A stretch of DNA of 64,000 bases from Lachnospiraceae bacterium (GCA_900751995.1 CAADTP010000004.1:1-64000), one strand, 5' to 3'; counted from the first letter of the stretch, positions 34,166 through 43,329 are shown. Notes: generated by a model not told the origin, from the sequence alone. Made by a program: numbers and translations.

Positions 34166-34246
34166 ATGAAAAAAATCATAGAATTTATCAAATATGCGAT
34201 CAAATGCTACATAGAGATCAATGCAAGAAATCCATACTTCCACTAA
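34166..34246 (+). CDS. 26-residue cationic peptide of unknown function
   Basis: Starts 6 nt after a perfect GAGGAGG and encodes KKIIEFIKYAIKCYIEIN plus a short tail, an amphipathic basic helix with one Cys. A TATAAT lies at 34124-34129 in a stretch (ATTATAAT) that reads the same on both strands, so it may serve this gene and the divergent AraC gene. No -35 is evident. A 43-nt inverted repeat follows the stop. It could be a leader, signal or toxin-like peptide; I do not recognise it. Confidence 0.6.
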   Translation: MKKIIEFIKYAIKCYIEINARNPYFH

Positions 34247-34249
34247 GAA

Positions 34250-34292
34250 GATCCACAATAATATCTGAGGTCACGGATATTTTGTGTGGATC
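34250..34292 (+). other. inverted repeat after the 26-residue peptide gene
   Basis: GATCCACA pairs with TGTGGATC, and inside it AATATC with GATATT, giving a long imperfect hairpin. There is no T-run after it, so it is a weak terminator candidate. Confidence 0.55.
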
Positions 34293-34346
34293 ATGCGCAT
34301 GAAAAAACTGAATAAAAGTCAATAAATGACTTGTGCGAAAATAATA

Positions 34347-34790
34347 TCACCTGGCATCATGAAGTATCTCCAAAGCCCGTTTATATCTTCCATGCAGCCG
34401 TGATATCTGTTCAGTAGACATATTTTCGCAGTCAGAAAGACGTGTTACATCAGAATTGTGGAGCAGATCAGCCTGCTTCACTTTTTTTGCGATCGGATTC
34501 TTCCTAAGCTTCCGGATATAATCGAAATAATTCATATTCTTATCTCTTGTAAGACAACGTAAGGCCTCCACAACCTCTTCCGGAAATTCTCCGGTAAGAT
34601 CCTCAAATGTGATCTCTGTATCTTCTATCACATCGTGCAGAAGTGCCGTACATACACTGAGTTCATCATCCATCTGCTCCGCTACGTGAAATGGATGAAA
34701 GATATAAGGTGTCCCGCTTCGATCTGTCTGTCCATGATGTGCCTCGTACGCCACCTTCATAGCTTTTTTCGTCAAAGCTGTATAAATCAT
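34347..34790 (-). CDS. HD-domain protein, small alarmone hydrolase-like
   Basis: 147 residues. The HD pattern matches the hydrolase half of RelA/SpoT: residues THRSGTPYIFHPFHVAEQM-like (here DRSGTPYIFHPFHV), ALLHDVIEDTEITFEDL, and KQADLLHNSD. There is no synthetase domain, as in Mesh1-type single-domain (p)ppGpp hydrolases. That activity is inferred. The ATG at 34790 follows GGGAGG by 7 nt, so an upstream in-frame ATG is ignored. It stands alone on the minus strand. Confidence 0.85.
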   Translation of the reverse strand: MIYTALTKKAMKVAYEAHHGQTDRSGTPYIFHPFHVAEQMDDELSVCTALLHDVIEDTEITFEDLTGEFPEEVVEALRCLTRDKNMNYFDYIRKLRKNPIAKKVKQADLLHNSDVTRLSDCENMSTEQISRLHGRYKRALEILHDAR

Positions 34791-35015
34791 AGCTGTGCCT
34801 CCCGTCAGGTCTTTCGACCCCCCGTTCATACTCTGTATTACACAGTATAGCATCTATATTTCCTATATACAAGGACAAAAAGGGTTATATATCTATCATT
34901 TTTACTTATATACGACAATTTTCTGATTATAGCATTCCCAAAACTCTGCTGTTCTTATTTAGATCTTTCATTGGATCATGAACTCGCTTGCCCTCATTCT
35001 GAAATTGGTATATAC

Positions 35016-35032
35016 TTACCTTGGTCAGGTAA
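35016..35032. promoter_or_regulatory. candidate operator upstream of hicB
   Basis: TTACCT-TGGTC-AGGTAA, a 6-bp inverted repeat 64 nt before the hicB start. HicB antitoxins often repress their own promoters, so this is a reasonable autoregulatory site. The rest of the 305-nt gap 34791-35095 is AT-rich and holds no recognisable gene. Confidence 0.45.
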
Positions 35033-35095
35033 AACTATCCATATTCGTAGTATTACACGGATCACTTCATTTTAAAAAAGAAAGGAATCTTACCT

Positions 35096-35374
35096 ATGAA
35101 ATTTATATATCCCGCAGTTTTCCGTCCCACAGAGGATAAAAAATACAATGCTTTTTTCCCGGATCTTGCCTGCTGTGAAGCCAACGGTGACACGCTGGAT
35201 GATGCCATCGAAAATGCCAATGCAGCTGCATACGACTGGATCTACACAGAGCTTATGGAATTTGAGGGAAAGCTTCCTCCGGTTTCCGATGAGAGCGATC
35301 TGGAGCTTCAGGAAGGAGACGTTGTCCGCAATATCTCTGTAAATATCCGCTTCCAGGATGGCTGGGACGAATAA
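35096..35374 (+). CDS. hicB: HicB-like antitoxin without a HicA partner
   Basis: 92 residues. The partial RNase H-like fold of HicB is recognisable: FIYPAVFRPTEDKKYNAFFPDLA, CCEANGDTLDDAIENANAAAYDWI, and a degenerate C-terminal end (VRNISVNIRF) instead of a ribbon-helix-helix or helix-turn-helix. In type II HicAB systems HicB blocks the mRNA-cleaving HicA. No HicA-sized frame or remnant was found on either side. It may be a solitary regulator or a leftover. Confidence 0.85.
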   Translation: MKFIYPAVFRPTEDKKYNAFFPDLACCEANGDTLDDAIENANAAAYDWIYTELMEFEGKLPPVSDESDLELQEGDVVRNISVNIRFQDGWDE

Positions 35375-35452
35375 ACTCTCGTATCACAAAAACAAAGGCG
35401 ACATTTAATATCATTTTCAATAAATGTCCGTGTCGAAAATGCCTGTTATGCA

Positions 35453-35502
35453 AAAAGCATCCGGATCGGTAATTGTCCTTTATTACCGATCCGGATGCTT
35501 TT
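35453..35502. terminator. bidirectional terminator between hicB and the MarR gene
   Basis: A perfect 21-bp stem (35453-35473 with 35482-35502) with an 8-nt loop. AAAA/TTTT at its ends gives U-runs on both strands. It ends hicB from one side and the fatty acid operon from the other. Confidence 0.93.
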
Positions 35503-35515
35503 ATTATACATTTCT

Positions 35516-35956
35516 TCATTGTTCGTGATACTGTCTGAAAAATTTACGCAGTCCGTCCAGTGCTTTTACCAGCACTTCTGTCTCATTCTCATTCAGCTCT
35601 GCGATCACCGCTTCTGTCATCTGCCTGTGAAACTCCGCATGATGATGATATGCCATACGTCCCTTATTTGTAAGCTGGATAAATACCACACGCCGGTCCT
35701 TCTCACTTCGCTCTCTCTTCACATAGCCTTTTTTTACAAGACTGTTCATAGATGTTGTGAGGGAGCCTACGGTGATCTTAAGCTTGGCTGCAATGGAGGA
35801 CATGTTCCCCCCTCCAAGACCTACAGCCTCGATAATGTGCATATCATTGTTGGAAATATCTTTATATTTATCTGTGATGATGGCTTCCTCCTCCAGTCGG
35901 AGGATCTCATTGAACAGATTCACCAGCACGTCATTTATAACTTCCCGATTGTCCAC
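35516..35956 (-). CDS. MarR-family repressor of the fatty acid operon, FabT-like
   Basis: 146 residues from a GTG 8 nt after AGGAG. A winged helix (NMSSIAAKLKITVGSLTTSMNSLVKKGYVKRERSEKDRRVVFIQLT) lies between dimerisation helices. It is the last gene of the fab/acc operon, 135 nt after accDA. A FabT-type palindrome overlaps the operon's only strong promoter at fabH, so autoregulated repression by this protein, probably with an acyl-ACP or similar signal, is the natural reading. The position at the operon end differs from Streptococcus, where fabT comes first. Confidence 0.87.
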   Translation of the reverse strand: MDNREVINDVLVNLFNEILRLEEEAIITDKYKDISNNDMHIIEAVGLGGGNMSSIAAKLKITVGSLTTSMNSLVKKGYVKRERSEKDRRVVFIQLTNKGRMAYHHHAEFHRQMTEAVIAELNENETEVLVKALDGLRKFFRQYHEQ

Positions 35957-36091
35957 TCTACCCGCTCCTGTTTCTCCGGAGCAAAAAGGCTTCTCCGGTT
36001 CTCTGTTTATAAAGCCATCGTAACATAAATATGGCATTTTTTCCACTGGATTTTTACTTTGCGGGCTACAAAATCACTGCACTTATTGCTT

Positions 36092-37846
36092 CTACATTTT
36101 CCGGAAACGTTCATAGCGATGTTCCAGAAGCTTCTCCGGCTCTTCTTCGCCATATTTCTCAAGAAAATCCGCAATTCCGTTTTCCAGATAACCCGCAATA
36201 TCATTTATGTTCTCACGGCTTACAGGCTCTGCTTCCGGAATCACATGCTCGATCATCCCCATCTGGTAAAGGTCTGTAGCTGTGAGCTTCATCACTGCTG
36301 CTGCTTCCTTTGCCTTTTTGCTGTCTTTCCAGAGAATGGAGGCAAAGCCCTCCGGGGACAGGATGGAATAAACGGAATGCTCCAGCATCCATACCTCATC
36401 TGCCACCGCCAAGGCAAGGGCCCCTCCGCTTCCGCCTTCACCGATCACAACGGAAAGCACCGGCACTGTGAGACCTGCCAGTGTATAGAGATTTTTTGCA
36501 ATGGCTTCACCCTGTCCACGTTCCTCAGCTTCCAGCCCGCAGAATGCGCCTGGCGTATCTACAAGGCAGATCACCGGACGGTGAAATTTCTCTGCCTGCT
36601 GCATCAGACGCAGGGATTTCCAGTACCCCTCCGGAGATACCATTCCGAAATTCCGGGTAATGTTTTCCTTTGTACCCTCTCCTTTTTCCTGTACAAGGAC
36701 AGTTACCGGCTGTCCGTGGAAAAATGCCACACCACCGATCACTGCCGGATCATCCCCGCAGTGACGGTCTCCGTGAAATTCCATGAAATCGTCAAAAAGC
36801 GCTTCGATGTAATCCTTTCCTGTAGGGCGTGTTTTGGCTCTGGCAAGCTGGACATGTTCCCAGGGAGTGAAATCTCCGGATGGAACGAAGTCCGGCCAGA
36901 TCCTATTATCTTCCTCAACAGTTTTCATCGATTCCTGATTGTCAGACTTGAACCCATTTTTAATGTCCGTATTATCGGACTGTACATTATTTAGGACTTT
37001 ATCCTGATGTAATCTCAGAATATCCGCCAATACGATCCTCTGCTCCTCACGCTTTACGATCTTGTCCACAAAGCCGTGTTCCAGAAGAAATTCCGCTCTC
37101 TGGAAGCCTTTGGGAAGCTTTTGCCCGATGGTCTGTTCGATCACTCTGGGACCTGCAAAACCGATCAGCGCTTTCGGCTCTGCCAGGATAATATCTCCCA
37201 GCATAGCAAAGCTTGCCGTCACGCCGCCTGTTGTCGGGTCTGTGAGGATCGGCACATAAAGAAGTCCGGCATCGCTGTGCTTCCGGATGGCCATACTGGT
37301 TTTTGCCATCTGCATCAGGGAAACCAGCCCCTCCTGCATTCTGGCACCGCCGGAACAGATATAGAGGATTACCGGCAGCTTCTCCTCTGTGGCACGTTCA
37401 AAAACCCGCGTGATCTTTTCCCCCACGACTTCTCCCATACTGGACATCATGAAACGACAGTCACAGACACCAAGTGCCACAGATGTCCCTTTTATAGTAC
37501 ACTTTCCGGTAACTACAGCCTCATCAAGCCCTGTCTTTTCACGAAGCCCCTGAAGCTTTTCTTCGTAGCCTCTGTACTGAAGGGGATTCTGTTCTTCCAT
37601 GTGAGCATCCCACTCCACAAAGCTCTTTCTATCTGCGATCATTTTGATCCGACGATAAGCGGGTACATGGAAATAATTTCCGCAGTGGGGACAGATGTAT
37701 TGATTCTGCTTTACCTCGTCTACAAAAACCGCCGCTTTGCAGACGTTGCATTTACGCATCAGGTTATCCGGCACCTCCGGAATGTTTTCCTGTTCCTCCC
37801 CCCGGATATCCCTGACTGTTTTTTTGAACATGTGCTTAATTCTCAT
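36092..37846 (-). CDS. accDA: acetyl-CoA carboxylase carboxyltransferase, beta and alpha fused
   Basis: 584 residues. Residues 1-285 are AccD: zinc ribbon CNVC-x15-CPHC near residues 33-54, then MGEVVGEKI, ICSGGARMQEG and LTDPTTGGVTASFAMLGD. A charged, Asn/Asp-rich linker (about 288-315) leads to AccA (316-584): DYIEALFDDFMEFHGDR, LVDTPGAFCGLEAEERGQ, GEGGSGGALALAVAD. In most bacteria these are two proteins forming the carboxyltransferase that passes carbon dioxide from biotin to acetyl-CoA. It overlaps the end of accC by 11 nt. Confidence 0.96.
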   Translation of the reverse strand: MRIKHMFKKTVRDIRGEEQENIPEVPDNLMRKCNVCKAAVFVDEVKQNQYICPHCGNYFHVPAYRRIKMIADRKSFVEWDAHMEEQNPLQYRGYEEKLQGLREKTGLDEAVVTGKCTIKGTSVALGVCDCRFMMSSMGEVVGEKITRVFERATEEKLPVILYICSGGARMQEGLVSLMQMAKTSMAIRKHSDAGLLYVPILTDPTTGGVTASFAMLGDIILAEPKALIGFAGPRVIEQTIGQKLPKGFQRAEFLLEHGFVDKIVKREEQRIVLADILRLHQDKVLNNVQSDNTDIKNGFKSDNQESMKTVEEDNRIWPDFVPSGDFTPWEHVQLARAKTRPTGKDYIEALFDDFMEFHGDRHCGDDPAVIGGVAFFHGQPVTVLVQEKGEGTKENITRNFGMVSPEGYWKSLRLMQQAEKFHRPVICLVDTPGAFCGLEAEERGQGEAIAKNLYTLAGLTVPVLSVVIGEGGSGGALALAVADEVWMLEHSVYSILSPEGFASILWKDSKKAKEAAAVMKLTATDLYQMGMIEHVIPEAEPVSRENINDIAGYLENGIADFLEKYGEEEPEKLLEHRYERFRKM

Positions 37847-39200
37847 TGATCTTCACTCCCGCAATGATATGGCTGGCAAGAAAGCCAGTGTCAAAGTTTC
37901 CGGACTGATAATCCTCATCTTTCAGGATTTCGTACTGATAGTCAATATTTGTATCGATTCCGTCAATGATCACCTCACCAAGAGCACTCTGCATTTTTGC
38001 AATGGCTTCTTTCCGGTTACCTGCATGAACGATCAGCTTCGCAAGCATGGAATCATAATAAGGCGGGATCTTACAGCCGTTATACACACAGGTATCCACA
38101 CGGATCCCGTTTCCCCCCGGAAAATGCGCTCCCTGGATAGTTCCCGGCGAAGGACGGAAATTTTTCTGGGGATTTTCAGCATTGATTCTGCACTCAATAG
38201 CGTGTCCCTGGATCCGGACATCCTCCTGTGATATCTCAAGAGGCATTCCGGAAGCGATCTTCAGCTGCTCCTTTACAAGATCGATTCCTGTTACCCACTC
38301 TGTCACCGGATGCTCCACCTGGATCCTTGTATTCATTTCCATAAACCAGAATTTTCCATCCGGTTCCAGAAGAAATTCAATCGTTCCCGCATTTACGTAA
38401 CCGGCTGCTTTCGCCGCCGTCACCGCCGCATGACCCATCTTTTCTCTTAATTCCGAAGAAACTGCAGCACTTGGAGATTCCTCGATCATCTTCTGATGAT
38501 TTCTCTGGATGGAGCAGTCACGCTCTCCCAGATGGATCACATTTCCGAAGCTGTCTGCAAGGATCTGAAACTCAATATGTCTCGGATTTACCACGAAATG
38601 TTCAATATACATGGTACCGTCGCCAAAAGCGATCTCAGACTCTTTTCTGGCGGTTGCATAGGCTTCCGGAAATTCCTCCGGTGTGTTTGCCACACGCATG
38701 CCTTTTCCGCCGCCGCCAAGAGCTGCCTTGATGATCACCGGATAACCGATCCTCTCAGCTTCCTTAAGACCGGTTTCAATATCCTCCACATCCCCTTCGC
38801 TGCCCGGAACTACCGGAACACCAGCTGCGATCATGGTGCTTCTTGCAATTTTTTTATTGCCCAGCATACGGATGACCTTTGATGGCGGACCCACAAATGT
38901 GATCCCGCATTTTTCACAGAGCTCCGCAAATCTGGCATTTTCAGAAAGAAAACCAAATCCCGGATGAATGGCATCCGCACCGGAAACCATGGTTGCACTG
39001 ATGATCTGTTCCATATTCAGATAGCTCTGTGCAGATGGTCCCGGTCCGATACAGATTGCTTCGTCCGCCAGCTGTGTGTGAAGGCTTTCCTCATCTGCCT
39101 CAGAATAAACCGCCACTGTGGCAATTCCCATTTCTCTGCAGGCACGGATAATACGCACCGCGATCTCGCCTCTGTTGGCGATCAGTAACTTTCGAATCAT
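37836..39200 (-). CDS. accC: biotin carboxylase subunit of acetyl-CoA carboxylase
   Basis: 454 residues, ATP-grasp fold. The N-terminal domain starts IRKLLIANRGEIAVRIIRACREMG; the glycine-rich loop is ALGGGGKGMR near residue 165, and the active site reads MEMNTRIQVEHPVTEWVTG. It carboxylates the biotin carried by AccB. It lies 9 nt after fabZ and overlaps accDA, so all acetyl-CoA carboxylase parts of this operon are close together. Confidence 0.97.
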   Translation of the reverse strand: MIRKLLIANRGEIAVRIIRACREMGIATVAVYSEADEESLHTQLADEAICIGPGPSAQSYLNMEQIISATMVSGADAIHPGFGFLSENARFAELCEKCGITFVGPPSKVIRMLGNKKIARSTMIAAGVPVVPGSEGDVEDIETGLKEAERIGYPVIIKAALGGGGKGMRVANTPEEFPEAYATARKESEIAFGDGTMYIEHFVVNPRHIEFQILADSFGNVIHLGERDCSIQRNHQKMIEESPSAAVSSELREKMGHAAVTAAKAAGYVNAGTIEFLLEPDGKFWFMEMNTRIQVEHPVTEWVTGIDLVKEQLKIASGMPLEISQEDVRIQGHAIECRINAENPQKNFRPSPGTIQGAHFPGGNGIRVDTCVYNGCKIPPYYDSMLAKLIVHAGNRKEAIAKMQSALGEVIIDGIDTNIDYQYEILKDEDYQSGNFDTGFLASHIIAGVKINEN

Positions 39201-39209
39201 ACAATCACC

Positions 39210-39638
39210 TTACCCGATCATAAATGTAAGCTCAGCCTCTACGGCAACCTCGCCATCCACAGATGCCACTGCAGAACCAATGCCTACAGGACCCTTTCTG
39301 CGGATGATCTTTGTTTCAAGACGGAGCTTGTCTCCCGGAGCTACCTTTCTGCGGAATTTACACTTGTTGATGCCTCCGAAATAAGCGGTTTTTCCCTTCA
39401 TGTCCTCCAGGGAAAGAATGGCTACCGCACCCACCTGTGCCAGCGCTTCTACCATCAGAACACCCGGCATTACCGGCTCCTGGGGAAAATGTCCCCGAAA
39501 AAAATCCTCGCGGAAGGTCACACATTTATATCCGACAGCAAATTCACCCGGCTCATAATCTTCAATATAGTCCACAAGCAGAAACGGATGTCTGTGTGGA
39601 ATGATCTCCTCGATCTGTTTTACATCAAGATGCTTCAT
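39210..39638 (-). CDS. fabZ: 3-hydroxyacyl-ACP dehydratase
   Basis: 142 residues, hot-dog fold. The catalytic His is in IIPHRHPFLLVDYI and the catalytic Glu in RGHFPQEPVMPGVLMVEALAQVGA. It dehydrates the hydroxyacyl-ACP made by FabG. No FabA or FabN-type isomerase is visible, so how unsaturated chains are made cannot be told here. AGGAGG precedes the ATG; it sits between accB and accC. Confidence 0.96.
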   Translation of the reverse strand: MKHLDVKQIEEIIPHRHPFLLVDYIEDYEPGEFAVGYKCVTFREDFFRGHFPQEPVMPGVLMVEALAQVGAVAILSLEDMKGKTAYFGGINKCKFRRKVAPGDKLRLETKIIRRKGPVGIGSAVASVDGEVAVEAELTFMIG

Positions 39639-39695
39639 TCTCTATCCTCCTGAAACAATAATTTTTCTTATTCTCTGATTCTGATCTGAAGGTAC

Positions 39696-40271
39696 TTATC
39701 GGATACGGAAAAGCTTCTGACCGTATTCTACCGGCTGTCCGTTCTCCACATAGATCTCTGCGATCTCGCCGTCAAAATCACTTTCGATCTCATTCATCAG
39801 CTTCATAGCTTCCACGATTGCAAGAACCTGTCCTTTTTTTACCTTGTCTCCCACCTGAACGTAAGGCGGAAGATCCTGTGACGGTGCAGCATAGAAGGTT
39901 CCTACCAGCGGAGATGTTACCAGGCTGCCTGTCTGATCTTCCCCGCTCTGTGGTACGTTTTCCGACTGCTCAGTACCTTTCACTCCCTGTGCTTCTGCCA
40001 CAGTTTTTCCTGTCACTGCCATTTCATCTGTTGAAGCCGGTACCACAGGATCTTTGCCTGCCACCGGTGCTGTATTCACTGCCCTGCGGACTTTTCCACC
40101 GGTCATTCCTACTGCCGGAATGTTTTCCACAGTTTCTCCCATAACCCCCTGGATGATCTGTGGCTTTCCATGCTCCATACTTAAGGTCAGATCTGCTGTC
40201 TCATATGTAAAGGCAGTAAGCTCTGATGCAGATACGTGATCGATCAGTTCAAGGATCTGGTTAAATTCCAT
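39696..40271 (-). CDS. accB: biotin carboxyl carrier protein of acetyl-CoA carboxylase
   Basis: 191 residues. An N-terminal helical part and a long Pro/Ala/Thr/Gly linker (about 60-115) precede the biotinyl domain, whose biotin-accepting Lys lies in IVEAMKLMNEIES. The thumb region (SPLVGTFYAAPSQDLPPYVQVG) is present. It is the substrate of BirA (5.4-6.3 kb). The start at 40271 lies 4 nt after the fabF stop with GAGG inside the end of fabF. Confidence 0.96.
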   Translation of the reverse strand: MEFNQILELIDHVSASELTAFTYETADLTLSMEHGKPQIIQGVMGETVENIPAVGMTGGKVRRAVNTAPVAGKDPVVPASTDEMAVTGKTVAEAQGVKGTEQSENVPQSGEDQTGSLVTSPLVGTFYAAPSQDLPPYVQVGDKVKKGQVLAIVEAMKLMNEIESDFDGEIAEIYVENGQPVEYGQKLFRIR

Positions 40272-40275
40272 AGCT

Positions 40276-41517
40276 TCAGTCCTCCTCATACTTCTTTACA
40301 AGCAATGTTCCGTTGTGTCCTCCAAATCCAAGGGAATTGCTCATTGCATAACGAACTTCCTGTTTTGCCGGAGCGCCGATCATATAGTTCAGATCAAGCT
40401 CCTCCTCTGTTTCTGTTGTTCCCACTGTCTGATGGATAAATCCGTCCAGAATGGATTTTACGCATACGATAAACTCAACAGCTCCTGCTGCGCCAAGAAG
40501 ATGGCCCACCATGGATTTTGTGGAATTGATCTTTACATCCTTGGCAGCGTCCTTAAACGCAAGCTTGATAGCTCTTGTTTCAAACAGATCATTGTGATGT
40601 GTTCCGGTTCCGTGTGCATTGATATAATCTACCTGCGCCGGTGCAACACCTGCTTCCTTCATGGCATTTTCCATAGCACGTGCGGCGCCGCTTCCGTCCT
40701 CGGCCGGAGATGTGATATGGAAAGCATCTGCAGTTGCACCGTATCCCACAACCTCTGCCAGGATATTGGCATTTCTCTTTTTGGCATGCTCAAGCTCTTC
40801 CAGAACAACCACACCTGCACCCTCGCCCATAACAAAACCGCCTCTGTCTTTATCAAACGGAATGGATGCACGCAGCGGATCCTCACTTGTGCTCAGTGCA
40901 GTAAGGCTTGCAAAGCCTGCGATACCGATAGGGCAGACAGCTCCCTCTGTACCACCGGCAAGCATTACATCTGCATCACCATACTGAATGGCACGGAAAG
41001 CATCTCCGATACAATGTGTTCCTGTCGCACATGCCGTTACCACGTTGGTGCATTTTCCTTTTGCGCCGGTAGCGATAGAAACATTTCCGGCTGCCATATT
41101 TGTGATCATCTTCGGAACAAGAAGCGGATCCACTCTTGAAGGACCTTTTTCCATAAGCTTCTTCTCATTGGTCTCGGTAGCCTGAAGACTTCCCACACCG
41201 GAGCCGATGATAACGCCTACCATGTACGGATCTTCCTCTTCCATCTTAAGCCCGGAATTTTCCACTGCTTCCAATGCAGCCGCTACCGCATACTGGGAAA
41301 AAGGCTCCATTCTTCTTGCAGTTCTCGGATCCATGCGATCCTTTGCCACAAAATCTTTAAGCTCTGCTGCCAGTGTTGCCTTGTATCCGGTCGTATCAAA
41401 ACGGGTGATCGGTCCGATCCCCACCTTTCCTTCTTTTACTCCGTTCCAGAAGCTTTCCACATCATTTCCGATCGGTGTTACTGCTCCAAGTCCTGTTACT
41501 ACTACTCGTCTTTTCAT
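40276..41517 (-). CDS. fabF: 3-oxoacyl-ACP synthase II
   Basis: 413 residues, thiolase fold. The catalytic Cys is in VVTACATGTH and the two His are in NAHGTGTHHND and MVGHLLGAAGAVE. It extends acyl-ACP with malonyl-ACP. The ATG lies 8 nt after AGGAGG; a TTG one codon upstream is less well spaced. Only this condensing enzyme and FabH are encoded in the operon. Confidence 0.97.
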   Translation of the reverse strand: MKRRVVVTGLGAVTPIGNDVESFWNGVKEGKVGIGPITRFDTTGYKATLAAELKDFVAKDRMDPRTARRMEPFSQYAVAAALEAVENSGLKMEEEDPYMVGVIIGSGVGSLQATETNEKKLMEKGPSRVDPLLVPKMITNMAAGNVSIATGAKGKCTNVVTACATGTHCIGDAFRAIQYGDADVMLAGGTEGAVCPIGIAGFASLTALSTSEDPLRASIPFDKDRGGFVMGEGAGVVVLEELEHAKKRNANILAEVVGYGATADAFHITSPAEDGSGAARAMENAMKEAGVAPAQVDYINAHGTGTHHNDLFETRAIKLAFKDAAKDVKINSTKSMVGHLLGAAGAVEFIVCVKSILDGFIHQTVGTTETEEELDLNYMIGAPAKQEVRYAMSNSLGFGGHNGTLLVKKYEED

Positions 41518-41549
41518 CAATCTATCCTCCTGACTCCGGGGAGCCTTCT

Positions 41550-42290
41550 TTACATTGCCATTCCGCCGTCTACGCGAAGTACCTGTCCTGTGATGTAACG
41601 TGCACCGTCTGATGCCAGAAATGCGGCTGCCTTTGCCACGTCTTCTGTTGTTCCCATGCTTCCCATGGGGATAGATGCCGCAATATTTTCTTTTACTTTG
41701 TCAGAAAGCACGTCCGTCATGTCTGTTTTGATAAATCCCGGTGCAATAGCGTTGACCGTGATCCCTCTGGATGCCAACTCCTTTGCAGCGGATTTTGTAA
41801 GACCGATGATCCCGGCTTTGGATGCCGCATAATTGGCCTGTCCTGCATTTCCACGAAGGCCTACCACCGATGAAAGGCTGATGATCCGGCCGCTTCTCTG
41901 CTTCAGCATCATTCTGGACACATGACGGATGCAGTTGAAGGTTCCTTTCAGATTGATGTCAACAACTCTGGAAAAATCTTCCTCACTCATTTTCATGAGA
42001 AGTCCGTCCTTCGTAACTCCGGCATTATTTACCAGGATATCAACACGTCCGTATTTTTCTGCAACAGCTTTGAAAAAAGCTTCACATGCATCAAAATCTG
42101 CCACATTGCACTGCAGGATATCTGCCTGGCCGCCGGCTGCCTCGATCTCTGCTTTTGTTTCCCGGGCTTTTTCTTCTGAGCCGTTATAATTGATCACTAC
42201 AAGGTTTCCTGCTTTTGCAAGCTCCAGGGCGATGGCTTTCCCGATCCCACGTGCACCGCCTGTTACAACTGCGATTTTTTTCTCTGACAT
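41550..42290 (-). CDS. fabG: 3-oxoacyl-ACP reductase
   Basis: 246 residues, short-chain dehydrogenase. The NADPH loop is TGGARGIGKAIA, NNAGVTKDG follows, and the catalytic Ser/Tyr/Lys lie in ISLSSVVGLRGNAGQANYAASKAG. Length and position between fabD and fabF are those of a true FabG. AAAGGAATT precedes the ATG. The 115-nt gap upstream contains an ATGCGG/CCGCAT hairpin. Confidence 0.97.
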   Translation of the reverse strand: MSEKKIAVVTGGARGIGKAIALELAKAGNLVVINYNGSEEKARETKAEIEAAGGQADILQCNVADFDACEAFFKAVAEKYGRVDILVNNAGVTKDGLLMKMSEEDFSRVVDINLKGTFNCIRHVSRMMLKQRSGRIISLSSVVGLRGNAGQANYAASKAGIIGLTKSAAKELASRGITVNAIAPGFIKTDMTDVLSDKVKENIAASIPMGSMGTTEDVAKAAAFLASDGARYITGQVLRVDGGMAM

Positions 42291-42405
42291 ATGAATTCCT
42301 TTCTGATGTTATGCGGTCATCCGTGATCCGCATTTGTTACCTGGCATTTCTGTCTGCTGCACTATGCCTGCTTTATTTTTGATTCTTTATCTTTTTTTCC
42401 AATAT

Positions 42406-43326
42406 TTATACCAGTTCCTGGCAGACCTTCTCTGCATCTTCTACGGTCTGAATGTTATATACTTTTACATTTCTGTCGATCTTTCTCATAAATCCGGCAA
42501 GGGTTCTTCCCGGTCCGATCTCAACAAATGTATCAACTCCCTGACGGATCATATTTTCCACACTCTGCTGCCAGCGCACGGAAGAAGAAATCTGTTTTTC
42601 CAGAAGTGCTTTTGTTTCCGCCGGATCTTCCACATACTCTGCGGTCACGTTTGTCACATACGGGATTTTAAGTTCATGAAGTGTGACACCCTCCAGAACC
42701 TTTCCAAGTTCTTTTCCTGCAGTGGCAAGCATTGCGGAGTGGAACGGTCCGCTGACATTTAACGGGATCACTCTTCTTCCTCCGGCTGCCTTCAGCTTTT
42801 CAGAGGCTTCCGCAACTGCCTCCGCAAGGCCTGTGATCACGATCTGGCCGGGACAGTTGTAGTTTGCAATGCTTACATCTGCAATGTCTGCAAGCACTTC
42901 CTCGATCTTCTCTGTCTCCATTCCCATAACTGCTGCCATGCTTCCCTTACCTGCCGGAACTGCCTGCTCCATAAGGATTCCCCTTTTTCTCACGGTAGTA
43001 ACAGCATCCTTCAGCTCCATGCCGCCGGCAGCTTCAATAGCGCAGTACTCGCCAAGGCTTAGTCCTGCAGTTACATCTGGATGAAGTCCCATCTCCTCTA
43101 CCACCTTCTCCATGGCAAGACAGGTAGTGACCAGTGCAGCCTGTGTATATTCAGTCAGGTCAAGCCTGTCATTTTCTTCAAAGCAAAGTGCTTTCATATC
43201 CAGATCCAGCCACTCACCGGCAGAGTCGAAAACATCCTTTGCTGTATCGTATTTCTCATAAAAATCTTTTCCCATTCCGGCCTTCTGTGCACCCTGGCCC
43301 GGAAAGATGAATGCTGTTTTTCCCAT
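42406..43326 (-). CDS. fabD: malonyl-CoA:ACP transacylase
   Basis: 306 residues. Conserved blocks are FIFPGQGAQKAGMGKDFY at the N-terminus, the nucleophile Ser in AGLSLGEYCA (Leu replaces the His of the E. coli GHSLGE), and the catalytic His in VSGPFHSAML. It moves malonyl from CoA to ACP. It starts 3 nt after the end of fabK with GGAGG at the right distance. Confidence 0.97.
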   Translation of the reverse strand: MGKTAFIFPGQGAQKAGMGKDFYEKYDTAKDVFDSAGEWLDLDMKALCFEENDRLDLTEYTQAALVTTCLAMEKVVEEMGLHPDVTAGLSLGEYCAIEAAGGMELKDAVTTVRKRGILMEQAVPAGKGSMAAVMGMETEKIEEVLADIADVSIANYNCPGQIVITGLAEAVAEASEKLKAAGGRRVIPLNVSGPFHSAMLATAGKELGKVLEGVTLHELKIPYVTNVTAEYVEDPAETKALLEKQISSSVRWQQSVENMIRQGVDTFVEIGPGRTLAGFMRKIDRNVKVYNIQTVEDAEKVCQELV

Positions 43327-43329
43327 TTA

